Positions 1-12,800 of a stretch of DNA of 64,000 nucleotides are shown one piece after another. The number at the start of each line of letters is the position of its first letter. Within the stretch, counting starts at the first letter, position 1. Under the pieces are notes generated by a model that was not told where the DNA came from, made no database searches, and worked only from the letters and a program-made list of their open reading frames with translations. The stretch lies in assembly GCA_024516035.1 (NCBI GenBank), contig CM044960.1, forward strand, positions 20,910,668 to 20,974,667, in the 5' to 3' direction. The position numbers and the translations under genes are program-made. Source of the DNA: Bactericera cockerelli (Eukaryota > Arthropoda > Insecta > Hemiptera > Triozidae).

Positions 1-3000
1 CTGGAGAGCAGAAGTGGGACATCTGTTTTTCCTTTTTACACATCTCATGTACTTCCGGGGTTAAGTGGCAGAGAATACCTAATGCATGAACTTCGCTCCG
101 GTTACAAAACAATTTATTGTAAATAAAAATTAAAAATGTTCCATATTATTTTTTTGTATATATTTTTAAGTTTTTTGTTTTTTAATTTACTGTTATTGAT
201 GATTGTTTTGTAAAATAAAAAATAAAGTATAAATAATAAAGTAAGTTAATACATGTATACAGGAAAGAGGATAATTTGATTTTTTAAACGAAAAGAACAT
301 CACATCACACGACTTTCAATTGAGTAAACCATGATAAAAGAACGTTCTTTTAGAATGGGGCCAACTTTTGGACAAGTATAATAACAAATAATTTAGGCTT
401 TTTATAATTTACCATTTGCAAATGGCGGACATGCATTTCAACTTTTGCAAATTGTGTATTTTGAGCCATGGTTTAATGTTTGTGTTTTCTGGTTCTTGTC
501 CATGGACTTGATATGAATTAGATGAAATATGAAATAGCTCAACAGACAAAAAAGTACTCTGAAACAATTAGATGGTCCAATGGTTTGCCACAGCAAAAGC
601 TGAATAAGGTATGTGCATGAATCAGTGGCTAAAGCTGTTTCTCAAATGTCAATATATTAGGTAAATATTGACAGTATAATACTTTGTTTTTGTTTTTTAA
701 CAAACACGCCACACACAAACATAAAACACGAATCATTTTATATTGTTGAATTCCCTGACAATATCAACTAGTAAATTAGAAAAAGAAATATCTCTACAAT
801 GAGCTGTTTATTTGTTTTTTTTTTAAGACACTAGACAGACTTCTCGAATGCTATTTGATTATTTTTCAATGCAGCTTACACTGTGGCGTGTTAACAGGAC
901 TCTGGATTATCCGACGGAATGCAAGAGCGACAGACTGTCACCCGCGACACTTTGTTTTATGGGACTAAAGTTTTTCAATTTCAACTTTTTTATAAGAAAA
1001 ACTACCTCTGAAATGGACGGATTCCCCCTGTTTCCTGCACAAAAGGCATTTATTCTTCCTTAATTATGCATGACTAAGCATTATAAAAACAAGATCGGCT
1101 GAGGCAACTCAAACAACCTAGCATAAGTCTATGATCAACAAGTTCACCAGCCTGGTTGATTTGTCACTTGAACCCAAACACACTCCTCACAACACACTGA
1201 TCCAGTGTGCCCTGATTCGCTCAATTATATTAAAAAGATTTCCAATCAAACTGGGATTGAAAGGAGAAAAAATTCTCTTTTATCTGCATGAAGTAAAATG
1301 TCAAGCAACTTCCATCTTCTTCTTGGGTTTAATTTAACAGAGAATAATAATATAATTAGTTTCCACACGATCCTTTCTTTTTCTTTAATAAGACAGTCTT
1401 GTCTTTTGTTTCCTTTGGAAAAAGGAAAAGAAAGACAACACAACATCGTGACATTGTCTTTATTTCCTTTCAGCTCGAGTTTCCCACTAGACGATGTCGG
1501 GGGTTATTGTCCTCATTAGCTTTTCTTCATTTAGAAAAAGATAACCCTGGGAGTCTAGGGTACGGGTATTACCACTCAATGTACCGACAATATCCTTTGC
1601 CGTATGACAATAGACATCTTTATAGAACTAACAGAATTGAACATAAAACAGAGCGAACTAACAGAATTGAACATAAAATAGAGCAGTGTTTTATTCCTTT
1701 TTTTTCTTATTTCGACAGTATCGTGGAAATTAACACATCTCGAATTCACTAGGATCAAATTCCAAGGAACTTCCGGGATTTGAACCCGCGCAACTCATTT
1801 TGCGGGAGTTGAGCAAATCCTTCTAAAGCAGTAATCTACTACTAGAACATTACTAGTATTGGGCTGACATTCTAAATCCTGTTTTAGTTGTTAATAGCAA
1901 AATTTAAAGAGAAGACGCATGAAGTTATAGATTCTGGGGCTCCTACCGAAGGCCTCTCTACAGAGTCGCTCCCCAACTTCTTAAGTACCCGCCGCTTTCA
2001 TTACTCTTTATTATCATCACTATTAGTCATTTAATTGCTATTCCTACCCAGAAACTCCCTTTCTTATGCTGTGAACTTTTTTCAAAGCGTCCTTTCTTAT
2101 TTAAAAAATTCTGCCTTTTTCTTTTCCCTCTTTTTTATTTTCTTATCCAGAGCAACTTGTTATTTCTTTCCTAGTTTATCTCATAATTTCATACTAACAC
2201 AAATACAAATATAAAAAAACTAATTTTAGACTTTTGAAAAAGAAAAATTAAACAAAGAAAAGATAAGAGAAAAAAAATGCGCCTGTTGTACAATACCTTT
2301 TATAAGACAACAAAATGGAATGAAAAAAGATGGGAACTGGGGAAAAAGAAACTTTAAATTAAATTATATGTATAATGTGTATATGGAAGAATAATTATGT
2401 ACGTAATGCATTGGCTTCAACCGCTAATGAAGACGCCGTGACTGTAATAAACAAGGTAATCGAATATCTATGATGAAATTCCAGCTGCAAATTTCTAAAT
2501 TTTAAGATTCTCCACACACCATCCTAGAATATGACGAAAATTGCATTCATGGGAAGTGCAGCGTGAAATTTTAATGCAATTAATTTGCGTGTTTATATAG
2601 CTAAATTTCCTACAGAATTAAATATACTGCGTTGCGGTTCATATTACATGCACTCATCATATCACTTTTGTGATCAGTACAATATTTATCATTATTCATA
2701 GCAACTGAATACTGAAGGATATTATCTTAGAACTTAATAAGTCCATAAAATTTTCAAAACACATACAGAGATATGTTAAATATTGGTTGAAAAAGGCACC
2801 ATAACATAAAAATATACATGTACGTATATATTGTATATAACATGAAATTATTATGCAAATACTTTAGAAATCGACTTTTGAAGCAAAATTAATGCTTTTC
2901 TTAATATCTAAAATACAAAATATTGCCTGTATGAGGTAAAAACTTTCAAAGGTTCAATTTTCGAGGATCCAATATGATTACCGTTGATGCAAGGAACGAA

Positions 3001-4156
3001 CACAAGCTTAGCACTGGCGGCACCGGCTGGCACTAGCTGGCACCGGGCGGTCTAGCGCCCCCGCAGGATTTCCCAATGGATTCCGCAGACAAAAGATGAT
3101 TTTTTCCACAAACGCTCCTCCTTCTTCACCACAGAAAAAGTTAACACACAATTTTCCAACTGTGTGAACTTAAGAAAAACTTTTTTGGAAAATCTTCTGA
3201 AAAATCTGAGATATAAATTGAAAAGCTTATAGAAATCCTTAGGCTTAGCACAATTTTTGCACCTAATTTTAATACCTATTAATTGAAACCAAAAAAAGTT
3301 CGATATTTTTCATTCGTAAAAAATTCTTTCTTTTCATTTTACGTGGACATAAAAATTCAAATCATTTCATGCACCAATCCATTGGTAGTAACAAATCCAG
3401 TTTTTACGCACCAAAATGTCTCTTATAAAGAAGAAGAGTTTGAACAAGGCTTCCATGAAATATGAACGAGGAAGCAACAAGCAACAGCACACACACGAAT
3501 GGTAAACAGCTCCGAATATTCTGCCAGGAACATCTTCCTAAGAAAAAGTTTCTTCCCTCTAATAAACAATATGTCACCGACATAATATACCTCTCACCCT
3601 GCGTATCCTTATCTCGGGTTTTCATTGTTGGATAAAAATTACCAAAATTGTCGACTTATTCAGGACCCAAATTTACTTCTCTGAATTTTGTTTCTCAAAG
3701 TTTCGTCTTCTCTACGGGATCCCCCTACAACTCTGTTCTGGGGGGGGGGGGGGTGGGATTAGGAGATTAACATTTAATACAGGGTGGATTTCAACCCGTG
3801 TTGCGAAACAAAGGATTTACAACAGCTTCCTTCACGGAGATTTTAAGAGATGAACTGCACTTAGGACATGTTTGGGAAGCATGATGAATATTAATAAATT
3901 CTGAACAAACTGAAATTTTCTCTCCAACTATTAAGTGGTCTCTTACAGAAACTTGTCCATCTGTTTACAAGTCGAGAGCTTTCGCTTTTCAACTACACCA
4001 CCAATCCAGTGCAGACATTATACTGTAACGAATGAGAAAATAAATAAATGCAATATTCATTTCCGAAGCAGAAACATTTAAATTGCATTGGATGACAAAT
4101 AAATCAAGTGCGGCACTTCAAAGCTTGCCAGACATGAAAAGATATTAATTATTATA
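1..4156. other. Non-coding flank, no gene seen
   Basis: AT-rich DNA without a coding stretch I can support; the open frames here are short, low-complexity and lack splice or family signals. Visible items are a tRNA-like B-box remnant near 1768-1832, a 30-bp direct repeat near 1624-1682, a GC-rich imperfect CTGGCA/CCGG patch at about 3008-3066, and a 14-G run at 3740-3753. If the neurobeachin model at the right end holds, this is intronic on the minus strand and upstream of troponin C on the plus strand. Confidence 0.6.
1768..1832 (-). repeat. tRNA-like SINE fragment
   Basis: On the minus strand there is a good RNA polymerase III B box (GGTTCAAATCCCGG, about 1768-1785) preceded by a weaker tRNA-like body. 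No closed cloverleaf forms, so this looks like a tRNA-derived SINE head or decayed tRNA pseudogene rather than a working tRNA. Confidence 0.4.
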
Positions 4157-4158
4157 TA

Positions 4159-5790
4159 CACTCATCATCAAAAAATTCGGGGCAAGAAAAATTTCAAAGT
4201 TGAGGATTTTTTTAATTTTTTCTCTACATTCTGTAGTTTTGTGAATGACACGAAAAGAATGGTAATTTTGTTGTCAAGCAGGATCTATGTTTAGTTTTAA
4301 AAAGGTTTCACTACCTAAAAATAGAAAAATAAAATACTGTAGAAGGTCTAAATTCCATGAAAACATCAATTTTCAAAATCAATGTATTTTACTTTTCACA
4401 AGGTATTTTTTCACAAGTGATTATGATTAGTATTTGGTGTTGCCACCTCTCGCTTCAATGACAGCCTGCATTCTGTTTCTCATCGACAGAATAAGATTCC
4501 TCACGACTTCCTGAGGAATATCCTGCCATTCGTCAAGGAGTGCTTGTTTGAGCTCCCTGTGGTTCTGGGGGGGTGGTTTTCGAGCGCGGACCCGACGTTT
4601 TAACTTGTCCCATAGGTGTTCGATTGGTACTTATGATCGTAGACCAGGGTCAGGCAGACCACGGACAACAACGCCGCATGAGGACCGCTACATCACAATG
4701 ACAAGTTTGAGAAATCGTGACATGTCGTCTGTTGAGATCCAACAAGTGCTCTCCACAAATCATGACGTCAATGTAAGTTCGTCAACAGTTAGAAGACGGT
4801 TGAAGGAGAAAAATTTAAGGCCAAGAAGGAAAGACACAGGCCCCAAACTCACCAGACGACACCGAGAACTGCGCTTGAGATTTGCACGAGAACACGTGAA
4901 TTATACAGATGAAGATTGGGGGCGTGTACTCTTCTCGGATGTGAGCCGGTGCTGCCTGTATTTCAATGACAGGCGGAAAAGAGTATACAGGAGGCCTGGA
5001 GAACGCTTCATCCCCTATTGCATCCAAGAAACTGTGAGTTTTGGCGGTGGTTCTTGCATGTTCAGGGCAGGGATTTCGTTGGAAGGAAAAACAAACCTGG
5101 TTATCATCAACTGTGGAAGTGAAGGTGGCACTTTGACTGCAGTTAGGTACACTGACGAGATAATTGAAGAGCATATTGTTCCCTATGCAGACCAAGTCGG
5201 CAACAATTTCATCCTTATGCAGGATAACGCCAGACCTCACACTGCACGCGTGGTTACAGATTTTCTTCGGGAGGCTGGCATTCGCACGCTGGACTGGCTC
5301 GCCAACAGCCCCGACATGAATCCAATCGAACACCTATGGGACGAGTTAAAACGTCTTCTCCGCGCTGGAAAACCACCCCCTCAGAACCACAGGGAGCTCA
5401 AACAAGCACTCCTTGACGAATGGCAGGATATTCCTCAGGAAGTCGTGAGGAATCTTATTCTGTCGATGAGAAACAGAATGCAGGCTGTCATTGAAGCGAG
5501 AGGTGGCAATACCAGATACTAATCATAATCACGTGTGAAAAAATACCTTGTGAAAAGTAAAATACATTGATTTTGAAAATTGATGTTTTCATGGAATTTA
5601 GCCCTTCTGCAGTATTTTATTTTTCTATTTTTAAATAGTGGAACCTTTTTAAAACTAAACATAGATTCTGCTTGACAACAAAATTACCTTTCTTTTCGTG
5701 TCATTCACAAAACTACAGGACGTAGAGAAAAAATTAAAAAAATCCTCAACTTTGAAATTTTTCTTGCCCCGAATTTTTTGATGATGAGTG
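4159..5790 (+). mobile_element. Tc1-like foldback element with long inverted arms
   Basis: A 1632-bp DNA transposon. Ends read CACTCATCATC inwards on both sides and are flanked by TA (4157-4158 and 5791-5792), the Tc1/mariner target duplication. Instead of short terminal repeats, the arms 4159-4627 and 5322-5790 are near-identical reverse complements of each other. The right arm includes the last ~66 codons of the transposase gene, so the left arm carries an antisense copy of them. Sequence homologous to a Tc1 transposase begins sharply at 4628. The normal 5' end, with the DNA-binding domain, has been replaced by an inverted copy of the 3' end. Confidence 0.9.
4628..5522 (+). pseudogene. Tc1-like DD34E transposase lacking its N-terminus
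   Basis: The catalytic part of a Tc1-family transposase, which cuts and rejoins element ends at TA sites. An open frame runs from an ATG at 4548, but residues before 4628 (MSSLWFWGGG...) are merely the antisense of the gene's own 3' end. Genuine homology starts at YDRRPGSGRPR, aligning with about residue 46 of the second copy near 26.4 kb. The catalytic triad looks present: Asp in FSDVSR, Asp in MQDNARPHTA, and Glu in [12 protein letters not shown], with 34 residues between the last two. The first helix-turn-helix is missing, so the protein should not bind its terminal repeats. FSDVSR departs from the usual FSDESR. Confidence 0.9.
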
Positions 5791-6592
5791 TATTTATAAG
5801 AAAATCCGTCACGTCTGAAGGTTTACAATTTACTTTGGTGAAATTAATTGCGTGCAGTGCACGAGTTTGGCACGGGTCTGGGCGCATGACGCTTTGAATG
5901 CAGCGGACACATGCAAAGTGGTGCATTTATTCATTGAAGAGCATTGGATAATTACATTTCAACTTTGATAAAAGTACTTTAAAAATAACGCTCGGAAAAC
6001 CCACTCTTCTGTCTGTCTATTATTTACTTGGTGTTCTACGACAGAGCCTGAGTCTGTGAATTCTCATTTGAACCTCAAGAGTAACAAAAGAAAAAAAAAA
6101 TGCACTTCATGATATTATGAACTTGAAAGTGCTAAAAATAATTGCCTTATTATTTTTTCCAACCGTATACTGTACCTTCACACTAATTATAGCATTCACA
6201 TTTAAATTATTCTTAGCATACCCCTCATCATATGCTTCCTCTTTGATTAGAAAAATCATCTCAGTTATTAATCATGCCTCATTTATTTTAATATATTTAT
6301 GTAGATGCACCTGCAACCACGTTTATTCGTACTCATTTATTGGGCATAAATGTATCAATTTGCAGTAACCAAGGTCAAATCAGGGTTTTACAACACACTG
6401 TGACCTAGTTTAAGGTGACGTTAAACCCGAGACATTAATGTGGTGCGGGGAGTAACAGTTCTCCACAAAGTGAAATCAAAGAGTACTGTGAAAGCTAAAG
6501 GGTAATTGCAGTTTTACTTCCGTGCATATCTATACATGTATATCGGAAAGAGTGTGTTAGTTTTTGTAATAATTTGGGCTCATACAAGCTTC

Positions 6593-6660
6593 TGGAATCC
6601 TGGACATGTCGTAAACGCCTGAGCAACTTTGGTTTTGTGTCTGTTTGTCTGTAGGCATTA
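6593..6660 (-). repeat. Fragment of dispersed hairpin-repeat family
   Basis: Matches, with mismatches, the 'gacgtttcataacctactgagcaactttggttttgtgtctg' core of the family whose fuller copies lie at 29.4, 41.9, 47.5 and 52.9 kb, in the same orientation as the 52.9-kb copy. Confidence 0.55.
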
Positions 6661-6924
6661 TCATAACGGTTTATAGTTACTCTGTTGGGCCATTTTTCTA
6701 GCTATGTTGTAACACTACAACAATTAATTTAAAAAAAAAATACCAAGCTATTTTAGGATTGAAAGCTCCATGTACCTACGATGTCCACGCTTTTGTATTT
6801 CTATTTACTATTGTCAATGGTCCAATACATGCCTACCTATACACGATGGTGAAATAATCAACAATAATATTATATATATGTTCTATCGCGAGTATCGATC
6901 CTTTATCTGCTATCAGATCTCATA

Positions 6925-7153
6925 GCCCTGTGTCACAATCATTGTACGTTGAAAAGTATTTTTTCAAGTTGAAAATTCAGACATTTAAAATTGAAATTTA
7001 GCCTGAACTATAAGTGTAAATTAGTGTAAACTATAAATTAGAAGATCTGTACTTTAGGTTAAACCCAAAAGTTAAATTGGCAGTTCCCTCAAACTCATTT
7101 TTCTGAATTTCTAAATATTGTAAACTGGCTTGTAACTAATTGTGACACAGGGC
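6925..7153. mobile_element. Possible short MITE with 15-bp inverted ends
   Basis: GCCCTGTGTCACAAT at 6925-6939 is the perfect reverse complement of the sequence at 7139-7153. The interior is AT-rich and non-coding. I see no convincing target duplication, so superfamily is unassigned and a chance or decayed pairing is possible. Confidence 0.4.
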
Positions 7154-9669
7154 CCAAGTTGAACGATTGAACAGAACAACTCTCTCAGACACTTTGGCAC
7201 AGTTTCTTCTTCCACTCGGTATAAAAATTCCCAGGTATTTTTGATTGTTCTATTTTTCATATCCCTTCACGCAGTTATTACGAGCACATTAGTATGTATA
7301 GTTGTGTATATATATACTTATGTATTTGCACATAAATGTTTTGGTTTTTAGCAAACAAGTACACGAATAACAAATGAAAATAACATATGAAGTGTGATTA
7401 ATTACTGAGAAAAATAATAAAATTTAAATTATGTATGTGTAATGAGGATACGAGGGCTACACCCTAGCAGTAGCATGTGTTCTTTCTCTCCCTCGTGGAA
7501 TTTTTTCACTTTATTTATTACAAGGTCTCCCGATTCCCGTTGTTTTATTACCTATTTGTGTACGCGTCCAGCTACACTGCCTCCGCCTGGGATGAGGCAC
7601 CTGAGGAAAGAAGGAGAAATTACCGGCTGACTATCCATTTTATTTATGGCTGTGTTCTTCCGATCTGTTCAATACAGCTAAAGTTCTTTTTTAATGGTCC
7701 ATCAATGAAATAAGGTCATATTCATAAACAGACAATTCGGGACAGCGCCAAAATAACAATTCTACATACATTCAGTAGAGATACCTGAATGCAAATTCAT
7801 CCTGAACCAATTTTCTGATTTTAAATCAAGGGTACTTAAAATTTAAGATAGGATTACAACGACGATACGGGATATGATGCTCTGTGATTGGTGGAAGCCC
7901 AATCCAAGGGAACTACTCTTTGTTGGAATATTTCTTTAAAAAAGATAGTTGTTATGTCTGGGGATATGATTACTGGAGGAGGATGGACTGAGGATAAATG
8001 GAAATTAGGTCATTTGAAATACAATAATAAAACATAACTGATGGTCGACGAAAGTTTTTCATTAAACCACTCGATGAATTTCACCATTCCTTGAGTATTT
8101 CGTAGAATCAAACTGATCAAAATTAAATTTGTCTTGGATAATATTGAACTATCGAGGGAAAGTTTAATCCAATTAAGAATAAGGATTCGAGGATAAAAGA
8201 GAGCCCTTTCAAAGTTTTTCGCAAAGAATGAAGGCGACAGAAAGGAGAGAGAGAAATTCTCTGGAGTGAATTTTAGCGTTCACGTGAGAGGAAGAGGAGG
8301 GGAGGAGAAATAAAGGAAGGAAGAAGTTCTAACTTTGAAAAATTGCTCTCAAGAGGTAAATTTTGGGACTGGAAGCTTGCTCTTAGTGGAGCTTCCTTCT
8401 TGGACTCATTTTCTCATGTGAATTAAAGCTCATCACACATTTCTAGAAAGGGAGGGCCCTGAGAAAGTTTTCCTGAACAAGTTTTAGCATTCCAAACAAA
8501 AAAAAGGGTCAAAGTCTCATATGAATTGGAAATCACAACCTTTGAAGGAAATATATTATCCTATATGTGAAATCCTTGTAATGGATTCAAGAATATCGCC
8601 CAGGGTGTTTTTCGGACTAAAGCAACTTTTTTATATGCAACTTTTCCATCGCAAATACATAAATCTGACTTTTTGTTATATTGATAATAAGTGTTTTTGT
8701 AGTTCTTCTTTCTGTTCACCATACTTTATAGTGGGATCACTTTCTCACTGCGCTAAAGGGTTTTCATTTTCTTGTCTTGTGGAAAATTCCAAAAGATGGA
8801 TATTTATTGGACAATAATGAGTATTTCACGTCAAATAATACAAAAACACGAGTTTTTGGACCCAAATCTTGTTATCTATATCAATCCATGTGGCACAAGT
8901 ATTAACACAGGTATTAGCACAGGTATTAGCTGTCTAAGTGCAATCTAAGAATGTATAACACAGCACCGGACATTTCGGCCTGGCACTTGTACGTAGTAAT
9001 TTTAATTTTAAACTTATGAATTTAGAAAGCAGTTACATAATTCCCCATGTCCGGCTAAACTGTTAGCGACACACTCAAAAGACTCACCCATCAGTCTGAG
9101 CATACAGACAGCGAGGTACTTGATACTACCTATACGTGTTCTATCACTCCTAATACCCTGCGTAATGTAAAGTTTCGTACCGTTACTTCAGTGATAATTC
9201 TAATAATAATAAGTAGTAATAATAATAAAAATAGGTTAAAATTCGGTTGATGACAAGTTTCTACTTATACTCACAAGCGCAAGCCATTAAGGTTTAGAAA
9301 AAAAAGATATCAAGCAAGGATTCAATCGAGGAAGATTATTATTTTATAAGAACATCCAACCACAATTATTATAATATTTGTGAATAAAATATTGACTCTC
9401 TAGTTACACTATAACACGGTCTTGTACAATAAAATAAGAGGAACTAAACTGGAGACTGACGAAAGAACACAAAATGTTATGTTTTTCTTCATAAATATGA
9501 CTGCAAGTTCAACTATTATTATTCCATTTCAAACACAACAAAATACATGTTGTTGCAAAATTCACGGAATAAGGATTGTAGCTCATACCAGCCTAGGGAA
9601 AGTAAAGCACGAGATACAATGTACATGAACACGTACAACACACAAAGAAAACAAAAAAATGTAAGGCGG

Positions 9670-9869
9670 GAAGAGAAAGAAGAAAAGAAAATATAGGTAA
9701 AAATTAAAACACAGAGAACGTCTGTGCTGCAAGGGGACTTAATTCCAAATTTTGTTTATCTTTGGACGTTGAGTGAAAATAAATTTTGTTCTGTGATCCC
9801 CATCCTTCAGCTTTTGTAAAATTTCAACACTTTTTCCATCCACAAGAAGAAAAACAAAATCTTTTCAAA
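9670..9869 (+). promoter_or_regulatory. Putative troponin C promoter and 5' UTR region
   Basis: Stretch before the candidate first coding exon. It has an AT-rich TATA-like element near 9690-9696 and no upstream ATG in the last ~140 bases before 9870. Assignment rests only on position; no transcription start can be read from sequence alone. Confidence 0.3.
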
Positions 9870-9881
9870 ATGGTTGCCATG
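9870..9881 (+). CDS. TpnC: Troponin C exon 1 (candidate, MVAM)
   Basis: Two in-frame ATGs at 9870 and 9879; the second sits in a strong context (GCCATG) and abuts a good donor (gtaaga at 9882). Splicing to 17267 is phase 0, exactly as the next exon needs, and a tiny first coding exon ending at or just after the initiator is known in troponin C genes. Starting at 9879 would give 155 residues. Another upstream ATG followed by a donor cannot be excluded; RNA data would settle it. Confidence 0.5.
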
Positions 9882-12800
9882 GTAAGATTTCTAGTTTTTT
9901 CCTAGTATTTTTACTGTGAAGGATTAACATCTTAGAAATAACTTGCTATCTTAAGACGTTAGCTCGAAGTTTGTGCTTTTCCTTTCAACCCCTACTAACA
10001 GCCATCTCATAAGAGATCGATTAAGATTAATGTCACGCTTATCAATTAGACTTTAGATTGTAATATACTTTTTTTAATTACAAATCAAACACTTCACAGA
10101 GGGAACCAGAGGGAGAAAAACTATTTACGAGCTATTTTTTTTTACGCTTCTTTGCTCTTCTGAGGTATTAGCTACACGAACATTACTAACAAAATTGCCG
10201 ATTATTAAATATTTGCAGGTGCGTACTCCTAACAGTTTAATGCTAAGTGTGCCAAATTTCATCGCTGAACGAGTTATCGTTCTTGAGATATTTCGTATAC
10301 ACAATAAAAAGTGGAGGTCAAGTGGTTAAGGCGCATAGCGACCCGTTAATACAGGTAGCGATCCGCTGGTTCGAATCCCACCCAATGTGAATTTTTCCTC
10401 ATTTACTTGAGACTTTGACCACATAATAATAACACCAAAACCACTTTTTAGTCCTACTTCTAACCAGGCTGTATAAACACACAGACTTTGATAAAAATTA
10501 TTTTTTACTTTTCTAATCCTATAGAAAAGAAAGTATTGTATTTAAATCAGGAGAGCCTTATTCGTATAGCATCACAGCTAAAGTTCAAAAACAGTGACCA
10601 ATTAGAACTATTACAATGCTTTCTTTATTTTCAGGTAATACAAAGTAAAATACGGTAAAATTTACGATTTTATAAATGTTCTATTGACAAAAGTAGTGCA
10701 AATAGTTATTGCTTTTTTTTACAACTTATGTAAAAAAAATAAAAAATTTAAGGTACCACAAAATAACTTCAAAAAAACTATTCAATAGGTACATGAAAAT
10801 AAATAAATTACATGAACAAATTCACAAAAAAAATTACAAAAAATTCAGATATCTATTTTTTAATTCCGGGGCGTATAGATGATAATGCCTCAACAGTGTA
10901 ATTTCTTAACCAATTTGTGAAACAATTGCTTGACAAAATTTAGAGCAATTCCCTACCTAATACAGACAGATATTTTGAAAAAATATTCGGGAGAAAAAAA
11001 AAACGATTTTCTCAAAAACGGTGCACATATTTCATATTTTGGCATAAGAAATGTTTCTTTTATTTACGAAATTCATATTACACATTCTTTTGAGAATTTT
11101 ATAAAATACCACATTTTTTAAGAAGAAGAAAACACGAAATCCTAGTTGTGCAAAACAAAAACAAAAAAAAAAAAACATCTCGAGCGTCAATATTTCCACC
11201 TAGAGGATAATATGAGTGACGGAGCACACAGACTTTTAGATTCGTGATGCAAGATTAGAACTTGAGAATTGCTTTAGTTAACAGAAAATTGAGTTATCAA
11301 TTTCAACTAGAGATGGCCTTATCAATGATGAATGAGATACATTAAAATTTTAAATATGTCATCATTAAGTCATATTACAATCTTACCTCTTACGTGTGAG
11401 TGTACCAGAGATTTAATTGTTATTATGAGGAACAACAAAGAAAGAAGCATAATGAGGAAAATGAAATATACCCGGATGTCTCTCTCAACTCTTTTGAAAA
11501 TTGGCCCTATAACATAAATCTCTTTAAAAAGAGTGTGGCGTTATTCACGTGAAAATTCTACACTATATAATTTAGTAGATGTATCATTTTAATTTGTTTG
11601 ATTAATCCATATTATTAAAAAATCTGGTGTAACCATCACACGACTTTCCTTATCACATTATTCATATTATTATAATGAGAACGGGACCAAAAGCCACTGG
11701 TGACTCAAAGGTAACAGTTAGCTAAAAATAAATGCCAAATTCGTGATCAGCACCTCAAAATCGCCAGTTTGAGTAGTTGTGATATCACGAAAGTGATTAA
11801 CACAAATATAATTACTTACTTATTTTCTTTGTAATAGGATAAGGAAAGTAAAAATATTGCTGCACACGAGTTGCGGCCTGAGCCATGGCCCTATATTTAT
11901 ATTTATGAACCCAACTTTACACGATGAGGCATTGCCGTACTTCATTTCAAGCCGGAATTATTTATAGTGATCAAATTATCTACATAATATCTATGGAGGA
12001 TTTAACTCAATGAGAGACTATATGTTTCTTGCAATTTATGTTTCTTGCATAATATCTATGGAGGATTTAACTCAATGAGAGACTTTATGTTTCTTGCAAT
12101 TCAAACTATATATGTTTCTTGCAATTTCTAATAGAAATGTACATGAAAGTGGCTGGATCCGCAGTTTACCAGCTCCAGTAAGAAAACAAGAATGTATTGT
12201 GATTGTGACATAATATATTCTAGCATGGAAGTGAATGTATCTCAACTCTGTTGTAAAAAACTAATTTAAATACATTATGGAAATTAGTGGATGTGCCGTA
12301 TCTCCATGCAAACTTCTTTCTAACAAATATTGTTATTCTAAATTGAAATACAATTAAAACTTTTTTTTTTATATTTGGAAACACGTTTTGGAGAAATTTG
12401 TATAAACATAATTTGCTTTTTTTTTTTTAAAGAAAAAAAAAAAAAAAAAAAAAAAAAGAAATGGTCTTTCCGGTGATTTTCAAAAGAAACGGACAAGACT
12501 CGCATTTGAATATTGACTGTCTGTTTCCTATTAGTTCTATTAGTCATCTGAATCTGAAGTTAGCCATATGATAAAAATAGGGAAGTTTTGCTTATAAGTT
12601 CAGTTTAAGGTATCATATTTGTGTTAATCATTTTTGTGGTATCACAATTACTCAAACTCACTTTACTAAATCTACGCTGAAACCGGGACTTGAACCACCG
12701 ACCTCCAGGTTACAAGTCCGCCGCCTTATCGATCAAGCTACTGAGGTCGGTGTTTTGCTTAGAATAGAGTAGAGCAAGGCTAGGAAGCACATACATATTT

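Larger units (their letters stand above)
5793..9669. other. Non-coding stretch upstream of troponin C
   Basis: No coding region is supportable. It holds a possible 229-bp MITE (6925-7153) and a fragment of the dispersed hairpin repeat (about 6593-6660). A purine-rich patch lies around 8230-8330. Otherwise it is unremarkable AT-rich DNA. Confidence 0.55.

Noticed and set aside
4815..5333. 172-codon minus-strand open frame
   Set aside because: Antisense shadow of the Tc1 transposase coding strand.
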